50,832 nucleotides of DNA from a virus. The notes beneath the pieces are model-generated. The model worked only from the letters and a program-made list of their open reading frames with translations, did no database searches and was not told where the DNA came from. Of the stretch, positions 22,598 through 31,574 are shown in pieces. Each line of letters starts with the position of its first letter. The stretch's first letter is position 1. The position numbers were made by a program, and so were the translations under genes. The DNA lies in the IMG/VR virus record IMGVR_UViG_3300009506_000047, positions 1 through 50,832 of that record. One strand, given 5' to 3'.

Positions 22598-23442
22598 TAT
22601 AATCTTACCTTATGATATTTACTATATATCTGATCAAATCCATCAACTACAACAGTATCACCATAGGTAACTGATGTTTGCCCAGTTCGATATGATTTAA
22701 TTCCTGTTACTCCTGTCTGCTTCTTATTCCATGCAACCTCAACCATCTCGTTAATCAAACCTTGCAATTCATAAGGCATATTGGAGCTTGAATATCCCGC
22801 AGTATATTTTATTGCTATGTTTTTATGACCTTTAGGAAAGCCGGGAGCATAGAAAATATAGCCTTCGCCCTCTTTCTCATAAACAATATAATCCTCAAAG
22901 GGTTCGTTAATCATTGGCAGGTAATCATAGCTTGCGGCGGTTCCATCCCATGAACCGACAAAATAATTCTGAACTTTGATTAAATTGGCTGATAAATAGC
23001 TGGCATAGTCAGTATCATATAGTTCTGCTGACCAACCATTGCCCAGAGCATTTATAGCCGCCACAAGAGACGTCAAGGTGGTATATGTCGCCAATGCTAA
23101 TGCTGACGACCCAGCATAAGACCCACCGGAAACAGTCAAGGTCATATTGGTATCGTCAATAGTTATATAAGCATTATTGGCATCTGTGGCAGTATTTTTT
23201 ATTTTGATAGCGTCTGTCTTAGTGCCGAGATATGCCACTGCCGTTATTGGCATCTGTGGCAAATATAAATGACATCCACCGGTTCCATCATAAGTTTCCC
23301 AATATGATGTTGACTCAAATTCCCGGTCAAAGGTACTTTTGACAAATGCCTCCGCTCTTTGGTGCATTAGTTTCAAGACCGCATCGTCATTATCGCCCTC
23401 GATTCCCAGAAATCCTTTTAATGTGTAAAAATCAAGTATCAT
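22597..23442 (-). CDS. Head-tail connector (gp6-like) with insert, 281 aa
   Basis: The ends match connector proteins: N-terminal DFYTLKGFLGIEGDNDDAVLKLMHQRAEAFVKS and C-terminal IAIKYTAGYSSSNMPYELQGLINEMVEVAWNK. Between them lies a 120-residue beta-rich insertion (about 75-195). A normal gp6 is about 110 residues, so this is an enlarged version, perhaps with a surface-exposed domain on the neck. Confidence 0.7.
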   Translation of the reverse strand: MILDFYTLKGFLGIEGDNDDAVLKLMHQRAEAFVKSTFDREFESTSYWETYDGTGGCHLYLPQMPITAVAYLGTKTDAIKIKNTATDANNAYITIDDTNMTLTVSGGSYAGSSALALATYTTLTSLVAAINALGNGWSAELYDTDYASYLSANLIKVQNYFVGSWDGTAASYDYLPMINEPFEDYIVYEKEGEGYIFYAPGFPKGHKNIAIKYTAGYSSSNMPYELQGLINEMVEVAWNKKQTGVTGIKSYRTGQTSVTYGDTVVVDGFDQIYSKYHKVRL

Positions 23443-23739
23443 TTAGACCACCTTAAAGGCTCTTTCAAAAGGTAAAACTTCTGTTCCGATTGTCACCAAG
23501 AAAAGTACGTAATAAGTATTGCAAGCCACAAATCCAGCTACTGATGTATCCACAAGACCATATATATCAGGACTCGCGGTTGAATTATCGGCAATGGTCG
23601 CTGATGCTGACGCCTGAACCGATGTATCGCTAGAATCAAATACCTGAAAAGTAGCGGAAGTCACTGTCACAGTCCCGCCATCCCTTTCGTTTACCGTTAT
23701 CCATATATTTTCTTTACCATTTTTAATGATGGTTTCCAT
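23443..23739 (-). CDS. Ig-like virion accessory protein, 98 aa
   Basis: Short all-beta protein (WITVNERDGGTVTVTSATFQV, ending LPFERAFKVV) without motifs. Position between fibre gene and connector suggests a neck or head accessory. Start overlaps the upstream stop (TAATG). Confidence 0.55.
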   Translation of the reverse strand: METIIKNGKENIWITVNERDGGTVTVTSATFQVFDSSDTSVQASASATIADNSTASPDIYGLVDTSVAGFVACNTYYVLFLVTIGTEVLPFERAFKVV

Positions 23740-23987
23740 TATTCTATCCTATATTTGGAATCCAAAGGTGAAATATTATGTTTAGAATTTACAGATGAAA
23801 TACTATATTTAGAAATGAGCGATTGTATTTCGTAAAATAGCCCTGTTGCTGCTTCTGAAATAGTTATTCCCGTATATTGCCAAACACTAGCAGGGCGGGG
23901 TATAGTGCCAGAGGGAATAATGGCACTATACCCAGGGAACATCAGTCGAGTGGTAGAAGCTCTTTTTTGGGCTGTATCAATTGCCAT
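23739..23987 (-). CDS. Hypothetical protein, 82 aa, with SKYxIS repeats
   Basis: Starts MAIDTAQKRASTTRLMFPGY, a beginning that is frequent in small phage structural-cluster proteins, and ends with three near repeats (SKYSISSVN, SKHNISPLD, SKYRIE). Function unknown; the repeats may be a flexible tail. Confidence 0.6.
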   Translation of the reverse strand: MAIDTAQKRASTTRLMFPGYSAIIPSGTIPRPASVWQYTGITISEAATGLFYEIQSLISKYSISSVNSKHNISPLDSKYRIE

Positions 23988-23989
23988 GT

Positions 23990-26182
23990 CTATGCTCCTG
24001 TCCCAAATTCGCCACGAGTATAAGTCGTCCCATCATCTGATTGCGTTGCCTTTTGGTCTATCGTATCACCTGCATCATTATATATATTAATGACTGATGA
24101 TGTTGTTGTTGATTTATTCCGCATAAATTTATATAGATAACCAATCTTGGCGGCTAATGATGCGGTTGCCGCTGGCGCACCCTGGCCCGGTTCGGCGAAT
24201 GTATCGGTATTCAATACGTCTAAGACTTGAGCATTGACATCAGCGGCAGATAAATTATTCAATGCCGCTATATTGGTAATAATTGAATCTATAAGTAAAT
24301 CCAATCTTCCACCATCAGTCCAGTCGCCTTGCAATTCATTGGTATCGGCTAAAATAGCATCAATGAGCAAATCCAATCGCCCACCATTGACCAAATCAGT
24401 TTGCAATTCATTAGTATCACCCAATATCGCATCTATTAATAGGTCAAGTCGGCCGCCATCTGCTAATTCTTGCTGTATTTCATCCGTATCCCCAACTATG
24501 GCAGCTAATTGGGTGCTATTAGAATCCATTTCTGCCCTTATCTGTCCTACTGTCGGAGCAGTCGTTCCAGGAGCGGTAACGAAGATTTTCACGCCGTCAC
24601 CGGCCTGAATTGTAAAGTCCGGGGCTGAATCAATAGTAACTGTCTTGGTTGCTCCTGTATATGTTGCTACTACTCTAATACTTGGATAATCTGAATTACT
24701 GGCATCATATAGAACTACTGCTTGGTCAACATAGGCATCGTCCTGATCTGAACCTGCTGTCAACGTAAATGATGTTTGGCTGTTTATACTTGCTATTGTG
24801 GTATCATCCAATACATTTGGATTTGTTCCCCCGGATGGGGCTTGTTCAAGCGCATTAGCAGTATATCTCGAAACGCCTCCATCATTTTCAACTAATTCAT
24901 TTAATAAGGCATCCGCTACGCCTGGTTTGCTTGCTGGATCATAAGTAACTGCAAATATATGGTCAAGATGATTCGCTTCAATGGCATCCTGCACTTCTGA
25001 CTGAATCTCAGCATCCCAGGCAGCGTTATATGGAACTGCTGTCAAACCTGCCCCGGCTGCGCCGATTTCTGTTGTATCAATTACGATAGCATCTACTATT
25101 CCATCTATCGTATCAAGCTTCCCTTCATTGGTGTCACCTTGTGCAGTAAGTTCATCCAAGATTAAATCGGTTCTGCCGCCGTCTGCAAGCTCCTGTTGCA
25201 GTTCATCAGTATCCCCAACAATTGCCGCCAATTGCGTTGAATTGGCATCCATTTCAGTTCTAACATCGGCTGCTGAATGGGTGCTAAATCCAGTTGCCGT
25301 TAGACATTGCGGTAAGCTATCAGTATCTTTAACAAATCCCGTTCCCTTTATATCAGTCAAATGATTCTCTAAAGTCGTCCCGGTATCTACTAATATAGCG
25401 TCAATATCATCGTCTTTGTCTGTCTGGTCTGAGCTACCCATAATATAATTTGTCGGCAATTTATCAGAAATCGTATCAAGAATTGATGCTCCGTTTTCCT
25501 CCATCTCAGCTTGAATCTCTGCGGCTGTAGGAACGGCATCTATCTGGTCGCTTAATGTTTCTAATGTATCACCATCTGCGCCAACTCTGGCTATTTGCGT
25601 AGCCCCTGAATCTGCGCTGGCTATTGGAAAAGCGGTAGTCTCATCATATTTTGCTGATGTTATGGCATCGTTAGCCAGGACTACACCATCAGTCCCGGTA
25701 TCGGCTAAAATCGCAGTCACATTTGAAGCCATTGTATCGGCATCAAGTCCGCCAGCATCAGAAATAACTAATCCTCCTGCGGCATCTGCGGCGGCATTTG
25801 GCAATGCTGTCAAGCCTGCCCTTACAGAATCATAAGGGTTCATATCTATTAAGGCTATATAGCAACCTATCACTATCATTCCCGTTACTGCTCCACCAAC
25901 CATAACACCATTGCATCCTGTAGCAACTGCGGCATCCGGCAAGTCCAACCTGTAATATCCATCGCCAATATGCTCAATTCCGCCATCTGAATGTGCAGAA
26001 TCAAGAGCCGCTAAAGCCGCTTCGGTAATAGATGTTTTGGTTGCAGCTTCTCTACGATACCATAAGTCTATTCCAGACGTGTCATAGTCAACTCCTGTTT
26101 CGGGTGTGCCATCTGTACTATCTATTATTCTTATGACAACTGACTGATCAGTTGAATTCTTCACTATATCCCGCATACTCAT
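23990..26182 (-). CDS. Repeat-rich fibre-like virion protein, 730 aa
   Basis: N-terminal domain (1-120) is compact and includes GYYRLDLPDAA. The long middle is built of acidic helical repeats: residues 310-345 (TQLAAIVGDTDELQQELADG) recur at 551-586, and DTNELQ...GGRLDLLIDAIL recurs at 587-610 and 611-636. A beta module lies at about 455-540. The C-terminus has a short coiled region. Such proteins probably form trimeric head or neck fibres. Overlaps the beta-helix gene by 4 nt. Confidence 0.65.
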   Translation of the reverse strand: MSMRDIVKNSTDQSVVIRIIDSTDGTPETGVDYDTSGIDLWYRREAATKTSITEAALAALDSAHSDGGIEHIGDGYYRLDLPDAAVATGCNGVMVGGAVTGMIVIGCYIALIDMNPYDSVRAGLTALPNAAADAAGGLVISDAGGLDADTMASNVTAILADTGTDGVVLANDAITSAKYDETTAFPIASADSGATQIARVGADGDTLETLSDQIDAVPTAAEIQAEMEENGASILDTISDKLPTNYIMGSSDQTDKDDDIDAILVDTGTTLENHLTDIKGTGFVKDTDSLPQCLTATGFSTHSAADVRTEMDANSTQLAAIVGDTDELQQELADGGRTDLILDELTAQGDTNEGKLDTIDGIVDAIVIDTTEIGAAGAGLTAVPYNAAWDAEIQSEVQDAIEANHLDHIFAVTYDPASKPGVADALLNELVENDGGVSRYTANALEQAPSGGTNPNVLDDTTIASINSQTSFTLTAGSDQDDAYVDQAVVLYDASNSDYPSIRVVATYTGATKTVTIDSAPDFTIQAGDGVKIFVTAPGTTAPTVGQIRAEMDSNSTQLAAIVGDTDEIQQELADGGRLDLLIDAILGDTNELQTDLVNGGRLDLLIDAILADTNELQGDWTDGGRLDLLIDSIITNIAALNNLSAADVNAQVLDVLNTDTFAEPGQGAPAATASLAAKIGYLYKFMRNKSTTTSSVINIYNDAGDTIDQKATQSDDGTTYTRGEFGTGA
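24275..24532 (-). repeat. Intragenic 72-78 bp repeats
   Basis: Encode residues 551-636 of the fibre-like protein, three tandem units ending GGRLDLLIDxI. A fourth diverged copy lies at 25148..25255. Confidence 0.7.
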
Positions 26183-27195
26183 AAAATAGCACCCCCGTTA
26201 AAATGGTCATGTTGTAGCATAACTATAGGCATCGCAATTCCGCCACCGGCCGCAACATATTCATGCGCTCCCATATCGTATGTACTTCTAGCCGTTCCAA
26301 ATATGTCATCCGAATATAATCCAGAACTCGGATCATCTGTTCCGGCATCTATGGCGTCAGAATCGGAAGCAATAGTAAAATCCTCGCTTCCTCCGGTAGT
26401 TGATACAAAGCTAGGATCATTGCCACCCGTTCCCGAATCAAGGGAATTTGCGCCAGGAGCGGTGGCATCCTCAGACATATTGTAATCACCATTTACTGAT
26501 CCATTAAAATCATTATTTCCACTCGCATATACTATCGTATTGTAGCAGGTAGGAGATTGCGTGATCTGGCTAATCCCATCAGTGCTACAATTATATACAG
26601 TACAATTATAAATATCGCAAGTAAACGAATATCTATAGGAATATACTCCTGTAGTGCAGTTATAGATTACTGTGTCCCATATTTGATAGTCAATCTGATA
26701 GCCATTTCCACCCGCCAAATATATTCCAGTTGACTGATTATCTACATGACATATTATACAATCTTCTATAGTTATATTCCCTATAGTGGTCGAAAAAGAT
26801 AAAGCTAAATTTAATACAGACGCCGCGCCTGACGCCGCATCTGTCGCCATCTGCAAGCCTTGTAGTTTACCATATTCTGAACCACTGGACACACTTATTA
26901 CGTTCTTGCCGCCGGTACTTCGATTTTGAAGTAAATATATTCCACCTCCGAACCTTAATGGGGATGTAGAAATCCTGTCAGCTTCATCCACCCGAATAGC
27001 CCAGTAACTATCAGCATCAGTTGCCCAGCCAGAAATAGTACACAGATTAAGATTGCCACTTTCTTCAATGCTTCCTTTTACCCTTGCAACTTCGGCATTC
27101 CCGGCTCTTATATCGCCATTTCGAGCATCTTCCCACAGGACAAGAGTTGGATAATCGTTAGCCCCGCCATTTATATCTTTGATTGTTTCTGCCAT
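26179..27195 (-). CDS. Parallel beta-helix virion protein, 338 aa
   Basis: Repeating turns such as NITIEDCIICHVDNQSTGIYL, NCTTGVYSYRYSF and DIYNCTVYNCSTDGI form a right-handed beta helix. It closes with the frequent motif DIFGTARSTYDMGAHEYVA. No signal peptide. Likely a head-associated or neck spike. The start overlaps the preceding gene by 25 nt. Confidence 0.7.
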   Translation of the reverse strand: MAETIKDINGGANDYPTLVLWEDARNGDIRAGNAEVARVKGSIEESGNLNLCTISGWATDADSYWAIRVDEADRISTSPLRFGGGIYLLQNRSTGGKNVISVSSGSEYGKLQGLQMATDAASGAASVLNLALSFSTTIGNITIEDCIICHVDNQSTGIYLAGGNGYQIDYQIWDTVIYNCTTGVYSYRYSFTCDIYNCTVYNCSTDGISQITQSPTCYNTIVYASGNNDFNGSVNGDYNMSEDATAPGANSLDSGTGGNDPSFVSTTGGSEDFTIASDSDAIDAGTDDPSSGLYSDDIFGTARSTYDMGAHEYVAAGGGIAMPIVMLQHDHFNGGAIL

Positions 27196-27722
27196 TCTTC
27201 GAGCAGGGTTTTCCCTGTCTCCTTGTTAATTATATGACTTGCTATATCATCAAATTGATATGCTGTCTTGAAATCATTTACTGATGATATATCAACGTTT
27301 AGCTCCAAACTTGTTTGATAAGACGATACCTGCGCTCTGCTTGGCTTCTTGCCGGCAATATCGGTCTTAGCATAATCCATAATTGCCGGCTTAATAGCGC
27401 ATTTTGCGGCCCTATTGGTTTCAATTATCTGCCTTTTCGGATTGTCCAAACTCGGCACATTAGCAAAATCAAGATAATAAATTCGTTTTGTTACTATTTC
27501 TTCATCTTTGTCTAATTTAGAGGATGTCATTAAAGTTGCCAATTTATCTTCATCAATATGAGATGTGTCAATCTTTAGAGCGTGATAGACTTTATCGCCC
27601 TCCCGGCCAAATGTAGTTATATTGTCCGGGAAGCATTGGATAATATCACCATGCTTTGACTGACGACTTGCACATTCAATACTATCAGGATCATTCTGCC
27701 CTATTTTTACGGCTAATATCAT
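27171..27722 (-). CDS. Hypothetical protein, 183 aa, paralogue 2
   Basis: Starts MILAVKIGQNDPDS and aligns along its full length with the adjacent 183-residue protein: TTFGxxGDK, ISSVNDF and a KxTLxxE end in common. Function unknown. Overlaps its paralogue by 4 nt. Confidence 0.65.
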   Translation of the reverse strand: MILAVKIGQNDPDSIECASRQSKHGDIIQCFPDNITTFGREGDKVYHALKIDTSHIDEDKLATLMTSSKLDKDEEIVTKRIYYLDFANVPSLDNPKRQIIETNRAAKCAIKPAIMDYAKTDIAGKKPSRAQVSSYQTSLELNVDISSVNDFKTAYQFDDIASHIINKETGKTLLEEWQKQSKI

Positions 27723-28270
27723 AGTCCTAACTCCTGCGCCAGTGTCATTTTGCTTGCCTTATTGATTGTAACCTTCGCCACATCCGCTAAAGTTACAAAT
27801 CTATTAAAATCATTCACAGAAGAAATATCAAAAGATTTTTCCCGTAGAGTCTGATATGCCGAAACCAATTCAGGAGAAGGGGCATCATGATTGCTCACTG
27901 AATATTCCGATATATAGGTATACACATCAGGTTTTATGTTCGACTTGATATATTCTCCCTGCACCAAAATATCCTTCTCATGTTGGCTCAACCATGGCGC
28001 CAATGAAACATCTACATAATAAAGGCGTTCTGCGATTATTTCTTCTCCATCCATCCAGGGTATTACCAACTTATCAATCAAATCATCCACTTCCTCAGCA
28101 GACATTTCCGATACGTCAACAGGAATAGCAAAATACTGTTTATCGCCTTGAGTACCGAAAGTTGTGACATTTTGCTTGAATATCGTCACAATATCCGCAC
28201 TGTGAGTAAGTTTATGATACTTTGTATAAGTTTGTGGTTCATTTGTCCCTATTTTTACAGCAATAACCAT
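27719..28270 (-). CDS. Hypothetical protein, 183 aa, paralogue 1
   Basis: Starts MVIAVKIGTNEPQT. Shares with the next gene the positions KIGxN, DIxxxF, NxTTFGxxGDK, VSAYQT and DISSVNDF. Both have exactly 183 residues, so they arose by tandem duplication and then diverged. Location in the structural cluster suggests a virion role. SD AAGGGGGT. Confidence 0.65.
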   Translation of the reverse strand: MVIAVKIGTNEPQTYTKYHKLTHSADIVTIFKQNVTTFGTQGDKQYFAIPVDVSEMSAEEVDDLIDKLVIPWMDGEEIIAERLYYVDVSLAPWLSQHEKDILVQGEYIKSNIKPDVYTYISEYSVSNHDAPSPELVSAYQTLREKSFDISSVNDFNRFVTLADVAKVTINKASKMTLAQELGL

Positions 28271-28284
28271 TTCGATTGACCCCC

Positions 28285-28701
28285 TTATTTTGTCCCGACC
28301 CTAATTGCAGGATTCACCGCCGGAATGTAAACACAAGCGCAATAGTCGCTTGGTTCACTCCACTCGCCATATATATCTTCAATTTTGCCCCTGATTCTTA
28401 CTTGGAAAACTCTTGCAACAAAATAACCTTGCTGTACCAAAGGAACATCTATCTCAAAAAAAACTTTCCGACTTTCGTCAATTTGAGATTCAAAAACTTG
28501 AACGCCAAACCTTGCATAAACTATAGGCTGTCCAACGATTCCAGCCACAATCTCTTGGCTTACGATAGGAATGTCAAGCCATTGCGGTTGAGAATTGGGG
28601 ACATAATCCGCAATTTGGCATTCATATACTGGCAAAATATCAAGAATATCTTGCGCCATCGCTGTCAACGGTATTAATAGGAAAAATAAAAGAACTATCA
28701 T
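28285..28701 (-). CDS. Exported protein, 138 aa
   Basis: A clear signal peptide (MIVLLFFLLIPLTAMAQ, cleavage after AMA) followed by a beta-rich domain with paired cysteines (ECQ, CAC). It resembles a fibronectin-III-like or chaperone-like exported domain but no family is recognised. Unusual inside a head gene cluster. It might be a superinfection-exclusion or host-envelope protein. Starts with an ATGA overlap. Confidence 0.6.
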   Translation of the reverse strand: MIVLLFFLLIPLTAMAQDILDILPVYECQIADYVPNSQPQWLDIPIVSQEIVAGIVGQPIVYARFGVQVFESQIDESRKVFFEIDVPLVQQGYFVARVFQVRIRGKIEDIYGEWSEPSDYCACVYIPAVNPAIRVGTK

Positions 28702-29048
28702 TTTATCTGTCCTTGAGCGAAAATCTGTACTGCTCCGGCTCCGCTTGCATCCACTGTCAAGGCGGTGGCGGCGGCAAGGATAATCGGCCTGGTAAACTGG
28801 AATATTGCCTGGCCGCCTGTCGTAGTAAATGTTATCGGCCCCAATATGACAGCGGTGACGGCTCCTGTAGTTTCCCCTGCTCCGATTGTAACTGTAATCG
28901 CTGAGGCACTATTAATATATATCTGTTCCAGATAAATGCTCTTTCCTGCTGTAGCCGCTACAAGCTCTTCGCAACCTGATAAATCGGAAGAAGTAGCGTT
29001 TACAGCAAACCCCAATCCACTGGTCAATGATGTTGCTGTTATTGCCAT
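28698..29048 (-). CDS. Decoration-like head protein, 116 aa
   Basis: Small, alanine, threonine and glycine-rich, all-beta protein starting MAITATSLTSGLGFAVNA. Composition resembles head decoration proteins. Leader contains a GGGGCCGG/CCGGCCCC hairpin (29066..29115) and an AAAGGTGATAAT ribosome site. Confidence 0.55.
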   Translation of the reverse strand: MAITATSLTSGLGFAVNATSSDLSGCEELVAATAGKSIYLEQIYINSASAITVTIGAGETTGAVTAVILGPITFTTTGGQAIFQFTRPIILAAATALTVDASGAGAVQIFAQGQIK

Positions 29049-29065
29049 ATTATCACCTTTTTAGA

Positions 29066-29115
29066 GGGGCCGGTAAAAGGGGGACAAATTAACTGTCATG
29101 GGCAAACCCGGCCCC
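29066..29115 (-). promoter_or_regulatory. GC-rich leader hairpin
   Basis: GGGGCCGG and CCGGCCCC arms separated by 34 nt, upstream of the ribosome site of the decoration-like gene. Same arms as at 476..499. Confidence 0.55.
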
Positions 29116-29119
29116 ATAA

Positions 29120-29563
29120 TTATTTTGCCTCATTTGGTAGCGATTCCTCTTCCTCAATTATCTCTATTGCAGAATCAAGAGATAACAACATAGAAACTGT
29201 CATCTCTTCCGGGAGTTCATTGACATTTATTGTGATTTTATCAAATTCTATAGCAATATCGGTGTTTCCCAGTTCTGATATTGCTATATTATATTCAAGT
29301 ATCTTTTCATCTGGAATTTTCACGCGATTATTGGCTTCCTTGATAGGATTGCCATCATTATCTTTCTCGCAAAATTCCAGAAGTATATCATCCCTATTTT
29401 TCAAATATGAGGCATATTCAACCTCGAACTTCTTGGAGAATCTATATGCCCAATATTTCAGCTTCCTGTTCCTGGCTGGATCAACTGATAAAGCATTCAG
29501 TTCCACCAATTTATTCAATGTCGAAAACATTGCCGGTAATTCTCTAGCCTTTAACGAAATCAT
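29120..29563 (-). CDS. Hypothetical protein, 147 aa
   Basis: A charged, helical protein starting MISLKARELPAMFSTLNKL, with YRFSKKFEVEYASYL and a glutamate-rich tail (EIIEEEES). Looks soluble. It may be a scaffold, tail-tip helper or regulator; no family recognised. Ribosome site AAGGGGAACAAA. Confidence 0.65.
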   Translation of the reverse strand: MISLKARELPAMFSTLNKLVELNALSVDPARNRKLKYWAYRFSKKFEVEYASYLKNRDDILLEFCEKDNDGNPIKEANNRVKIPDEKILEYNIAISELGNTDIAIEFDKITINVNELPEEMTVSMLLSLDSAIEIIEEEESLPNEAK

Positions 29564-29585
29564 TTTGTTCCCCTTTTATTTTCGT

Positions 29586-30677
29586 TTATGATGTTGCTGT
29601 GCAACAGGCAATCCAATATGCGGTTCCACCAACATCAATTTTTAGTCCTCTATTTGGCGTACCGCTGAATGTTGTCTCCCATTGCGTAGTATTCAATCCA
29701 ACAAACTCGAAAACAATATCCATATCATTTGTGTGTCCTGAACCGTCAACAATAAATCTATGAATAGACGCTTTTGTAGTTCCGCTCAATCCAGATGAGG
29801 CACCATCAAAATATACTTCGGATTGGCCACCGGCATAAGTTCCTGCTGATTGTTCCTGATTCGGCACGTGTAAAGTTGACCTAACACCAACACCTAAACC
29901 GGTAATACTTCCGGTAGTACCGAATGATAGTGATATATGCGCTCCATGAGCAGTTCCGGCAGCAACATTAGATATAGTTGTAAAGCTCCTCAGGGATTCG
30001 CCGCCACCACCTGCACCGGTAAGATATAGACGGTTATAAATTCCTCTATTATCCCCGGACGTTGCCCCATTATCAAAATACAATTTGATGAATGTCATAT
30101 CTGCCGTATCTTCGGTGACAGGGCTTCCTGACGTGCCGGCCTTTATAATGCCACCATCAGTATTGCCAGCTAATACGGTTGCGCTAGAGAAATCCAGGCG
30201 TGAATCGCCGGCAACAACTAATGAGCTTGCCGAAGCGTCAAAAGTAAAGTAATCCGCGCCATTAGCCGCATTTCCATAAATCTTCATATCGAATGATTTT
30301 TGTGTCGCGGCCGAATCTCCTATCTCCAACAATGTATCATCGGCGCTGCAAGTCCAGAGCCAGTTTGTACCATCCCATGTCATCTGGACATCGCCAGCTA
30401 AAGCAGCTCCGGTTCCAAAATTCAGATAATCACTATCTTTTAACTGTATATCCATTCCACTGGTAAACACACCGGCTAATCCAGCATCGAATTGAATATA
30501 ATTACTCCCAGAAAAAACTTTGAAATCGACATCCTGACCAGTATTTCCGATAATGACCGCCGATGTAGTTTGCGTCATTATATCGCCGGTAATATCTCTG
30601 CCAACTGCCGTTTCATAATAATATCTTTTACCCAGATCGGAAATGGTATCAATTGATATTGCATGTATATTTGCCAT
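29586..30677 (-). CDS. Fibre/head structural protein, 363 aa
   Basis: Beta-rich, serine/glycine/threonine-rich protein. It contains repeating short modules of the type VDFKVFSGSNYIQFDA, MDIQLKDSDYLNFG and FDMKIYGNA that are common in large virion proteins of metagenomic phages. Last residues WIACCTATS. Probably a head fibre or decoration protein; exact role unknown. Confidence 0.6.
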   Translation of the reverse strand: MANIHAISIDTISDLGKRYYYETAVGRDITGDIMTQTTSAVIIGNTGQDVDFKVFSGSNYIQFDAGLAGVFTSGMDIQLKDSDYLNFGTGAALAGDVQMTWDGTNWLWTCSADDTLLEIGDSAATQKSFDMKIYGNAANGADYFTFDASASSLVVAGDSRLDFSSATVLAGNTDGGIIKAGTSGSPVTEDTADMTFIKLYFDNGATSGDNRGIYNRLYLTGAGGGGESLRSFTTISNVAAGTAHGAHISLSFGTTGSITGLGVGVRSTLHVPNQEQSAGTYAGGQSEVYFDGASSGLSGTTKASIHRFIVDGSGHTNDMDIVFEFVGLNTTQWETTFSGTPNRGLKIDVGGTAYWIACCTATS

Positions 30678-30745
30678 TGCTAACCTCCACTTGCGCCTAT
30701 ATCCTTACAAAACACGCTCAAGATAACTTGATACCATGCAGAAGG

Positions 30746-30916
30746 TTATTTATTTGCATAATTTGTCATCATTTTGTTATGATATTTTTTAATCTGCTTT
30801 GGGATATACTTTTCGGCAATTTCCTGCCTCAGTAAATCCAGGGCATCCAAAGTGGAAGTTTCTACAATGTCCCCCTGTTTCCAACCCTCATAGTCTTGTA
30901 AAAACTTTATCCTCAT
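30746..30916 (-). CDS. Hypothetical protein, 56 aa
   Basis: MRIKFLQDYEGWKQGDIVET... with a helical basic C-terminus. The N-terminal strand pattern (xIKFLxDYxGxxxGDIVExx) resembles small phage head-cluster proteins. Starts with an ATGA overlap to the 57-residue gene, so both are real. Confidence 0.6.
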   Translation of the reverse strand: MRIKFLQDYEGWKQGDIVETSTLDALDLLRQEIAEKYIPKQIKKYHNKMMTNYANK

Positions 30917-31086
30917 TTGGATTCCTTATCAGTGATCCACCTGGCCACTTTGCGATCAACTAAATCCTGAGCGGTTGCCGGGAACATTCCCAGAAAACCG
31001 CCCACCGGTTTAATGTCGCCTTTTTTGCCCCAGAAGTTATCCTCAAGGAGCTTGATTTTTTTGTCTATTTCTAAAACGTTTTGCAT
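30913..31086 (-). CDS. Hypothetical protein, 57 aa
   Basis: MQNVLEIDKKIKLLEDNFWG with a glycine/proline centre and the end ARWITDKESK. Good ribosome site AAAGGGGGATAAT. Follows the 135-residue head protein and precedes the 56-residue gene. Role unknown. Confidence 0.6.
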   Translation of the reverse strand: MQNVLEIDKKIKLLEDNFWGKKGDIKPVGGFLGMFPATAQDLVDRKVARWITDKESK

Positions 31087-31106
31087 ATTATCCCCCTTTA
31101 ATTCGC

Positions 31107-31514
31107 TTAGTTCGGATTTATGCTTCCATGAATATACGCAGGCACATAGGCAAGAAGGGCAGTGATATTATCTCCATTTTGATTTGTAGTTATATCAACT
31201 CCCACAAAATACTTGTCATTATCTAAATCCAAATCTGTGATCTCAAAGTTAATGCAACCCACAGAAGTGCTGGCACCGGTCAGGGTCAATGTTTTGCCTG
31301 AAACATCAGCCTTTCCAGTTCCAGAGGCATCGGAAGCACAAGTCAATTGACATACTGCTGTTTTTGCTGAGGTTAATTTTGCCTGGACTATAACAGTTCC
31401 ATATCTTTGTCCAAGCATGGTCACATATACATCAGAGCTTGTCTCCGCAGCGGTGGCTACATCATCAGGATATGTCAACGACTGGAATTTGATTCTCTCA
31501 CCTATAACTATCAT
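31107..31514 (-). CDS. Head decoration-like protein, 135 aa
   Basis: All-beta protein starting MIVIGERIKFQSLTYPD, with repeating hydrophobic strands and ending YIHGSINPN. Directly follows the major capsid gene, the usual place of decoration proteins. A perfect 12-bp hairpin lies between the two. Confidence 0.6.
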   Translation of the reverse strand: MIVIGERIKFQSLTYPDDVATAAETSSDVYVTMLGQRYGTVIVQAKLTSAKTAVCQLTCASDASGTGKADVSGKTLTLTGASTSVGCINFEITDLDLDNDKYFVGVDITTNQNGDNITALLAYVPAYIHGSINPN

Positions 31515-31534
31515 TTTACATTACTCCTTATATA

Positions 31535-31562
31535 TACTCATGGGCAATAATGCCCATGAGTA
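31535..31562 (-). promoter_or_regulatory. Perfect hairpin after capsid gene
   Basis: TACTCATGGGCA-TTAT-TGCCCATGAGTA, 12-bp stem and 4-nt loop, just before the SD of the decoration-like gene. Could protect the 3' end of capsid mRNA or tune expression ratios. Confidence 0.65.
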
Positions 31563-31574
31563 GAATTTAATAAA

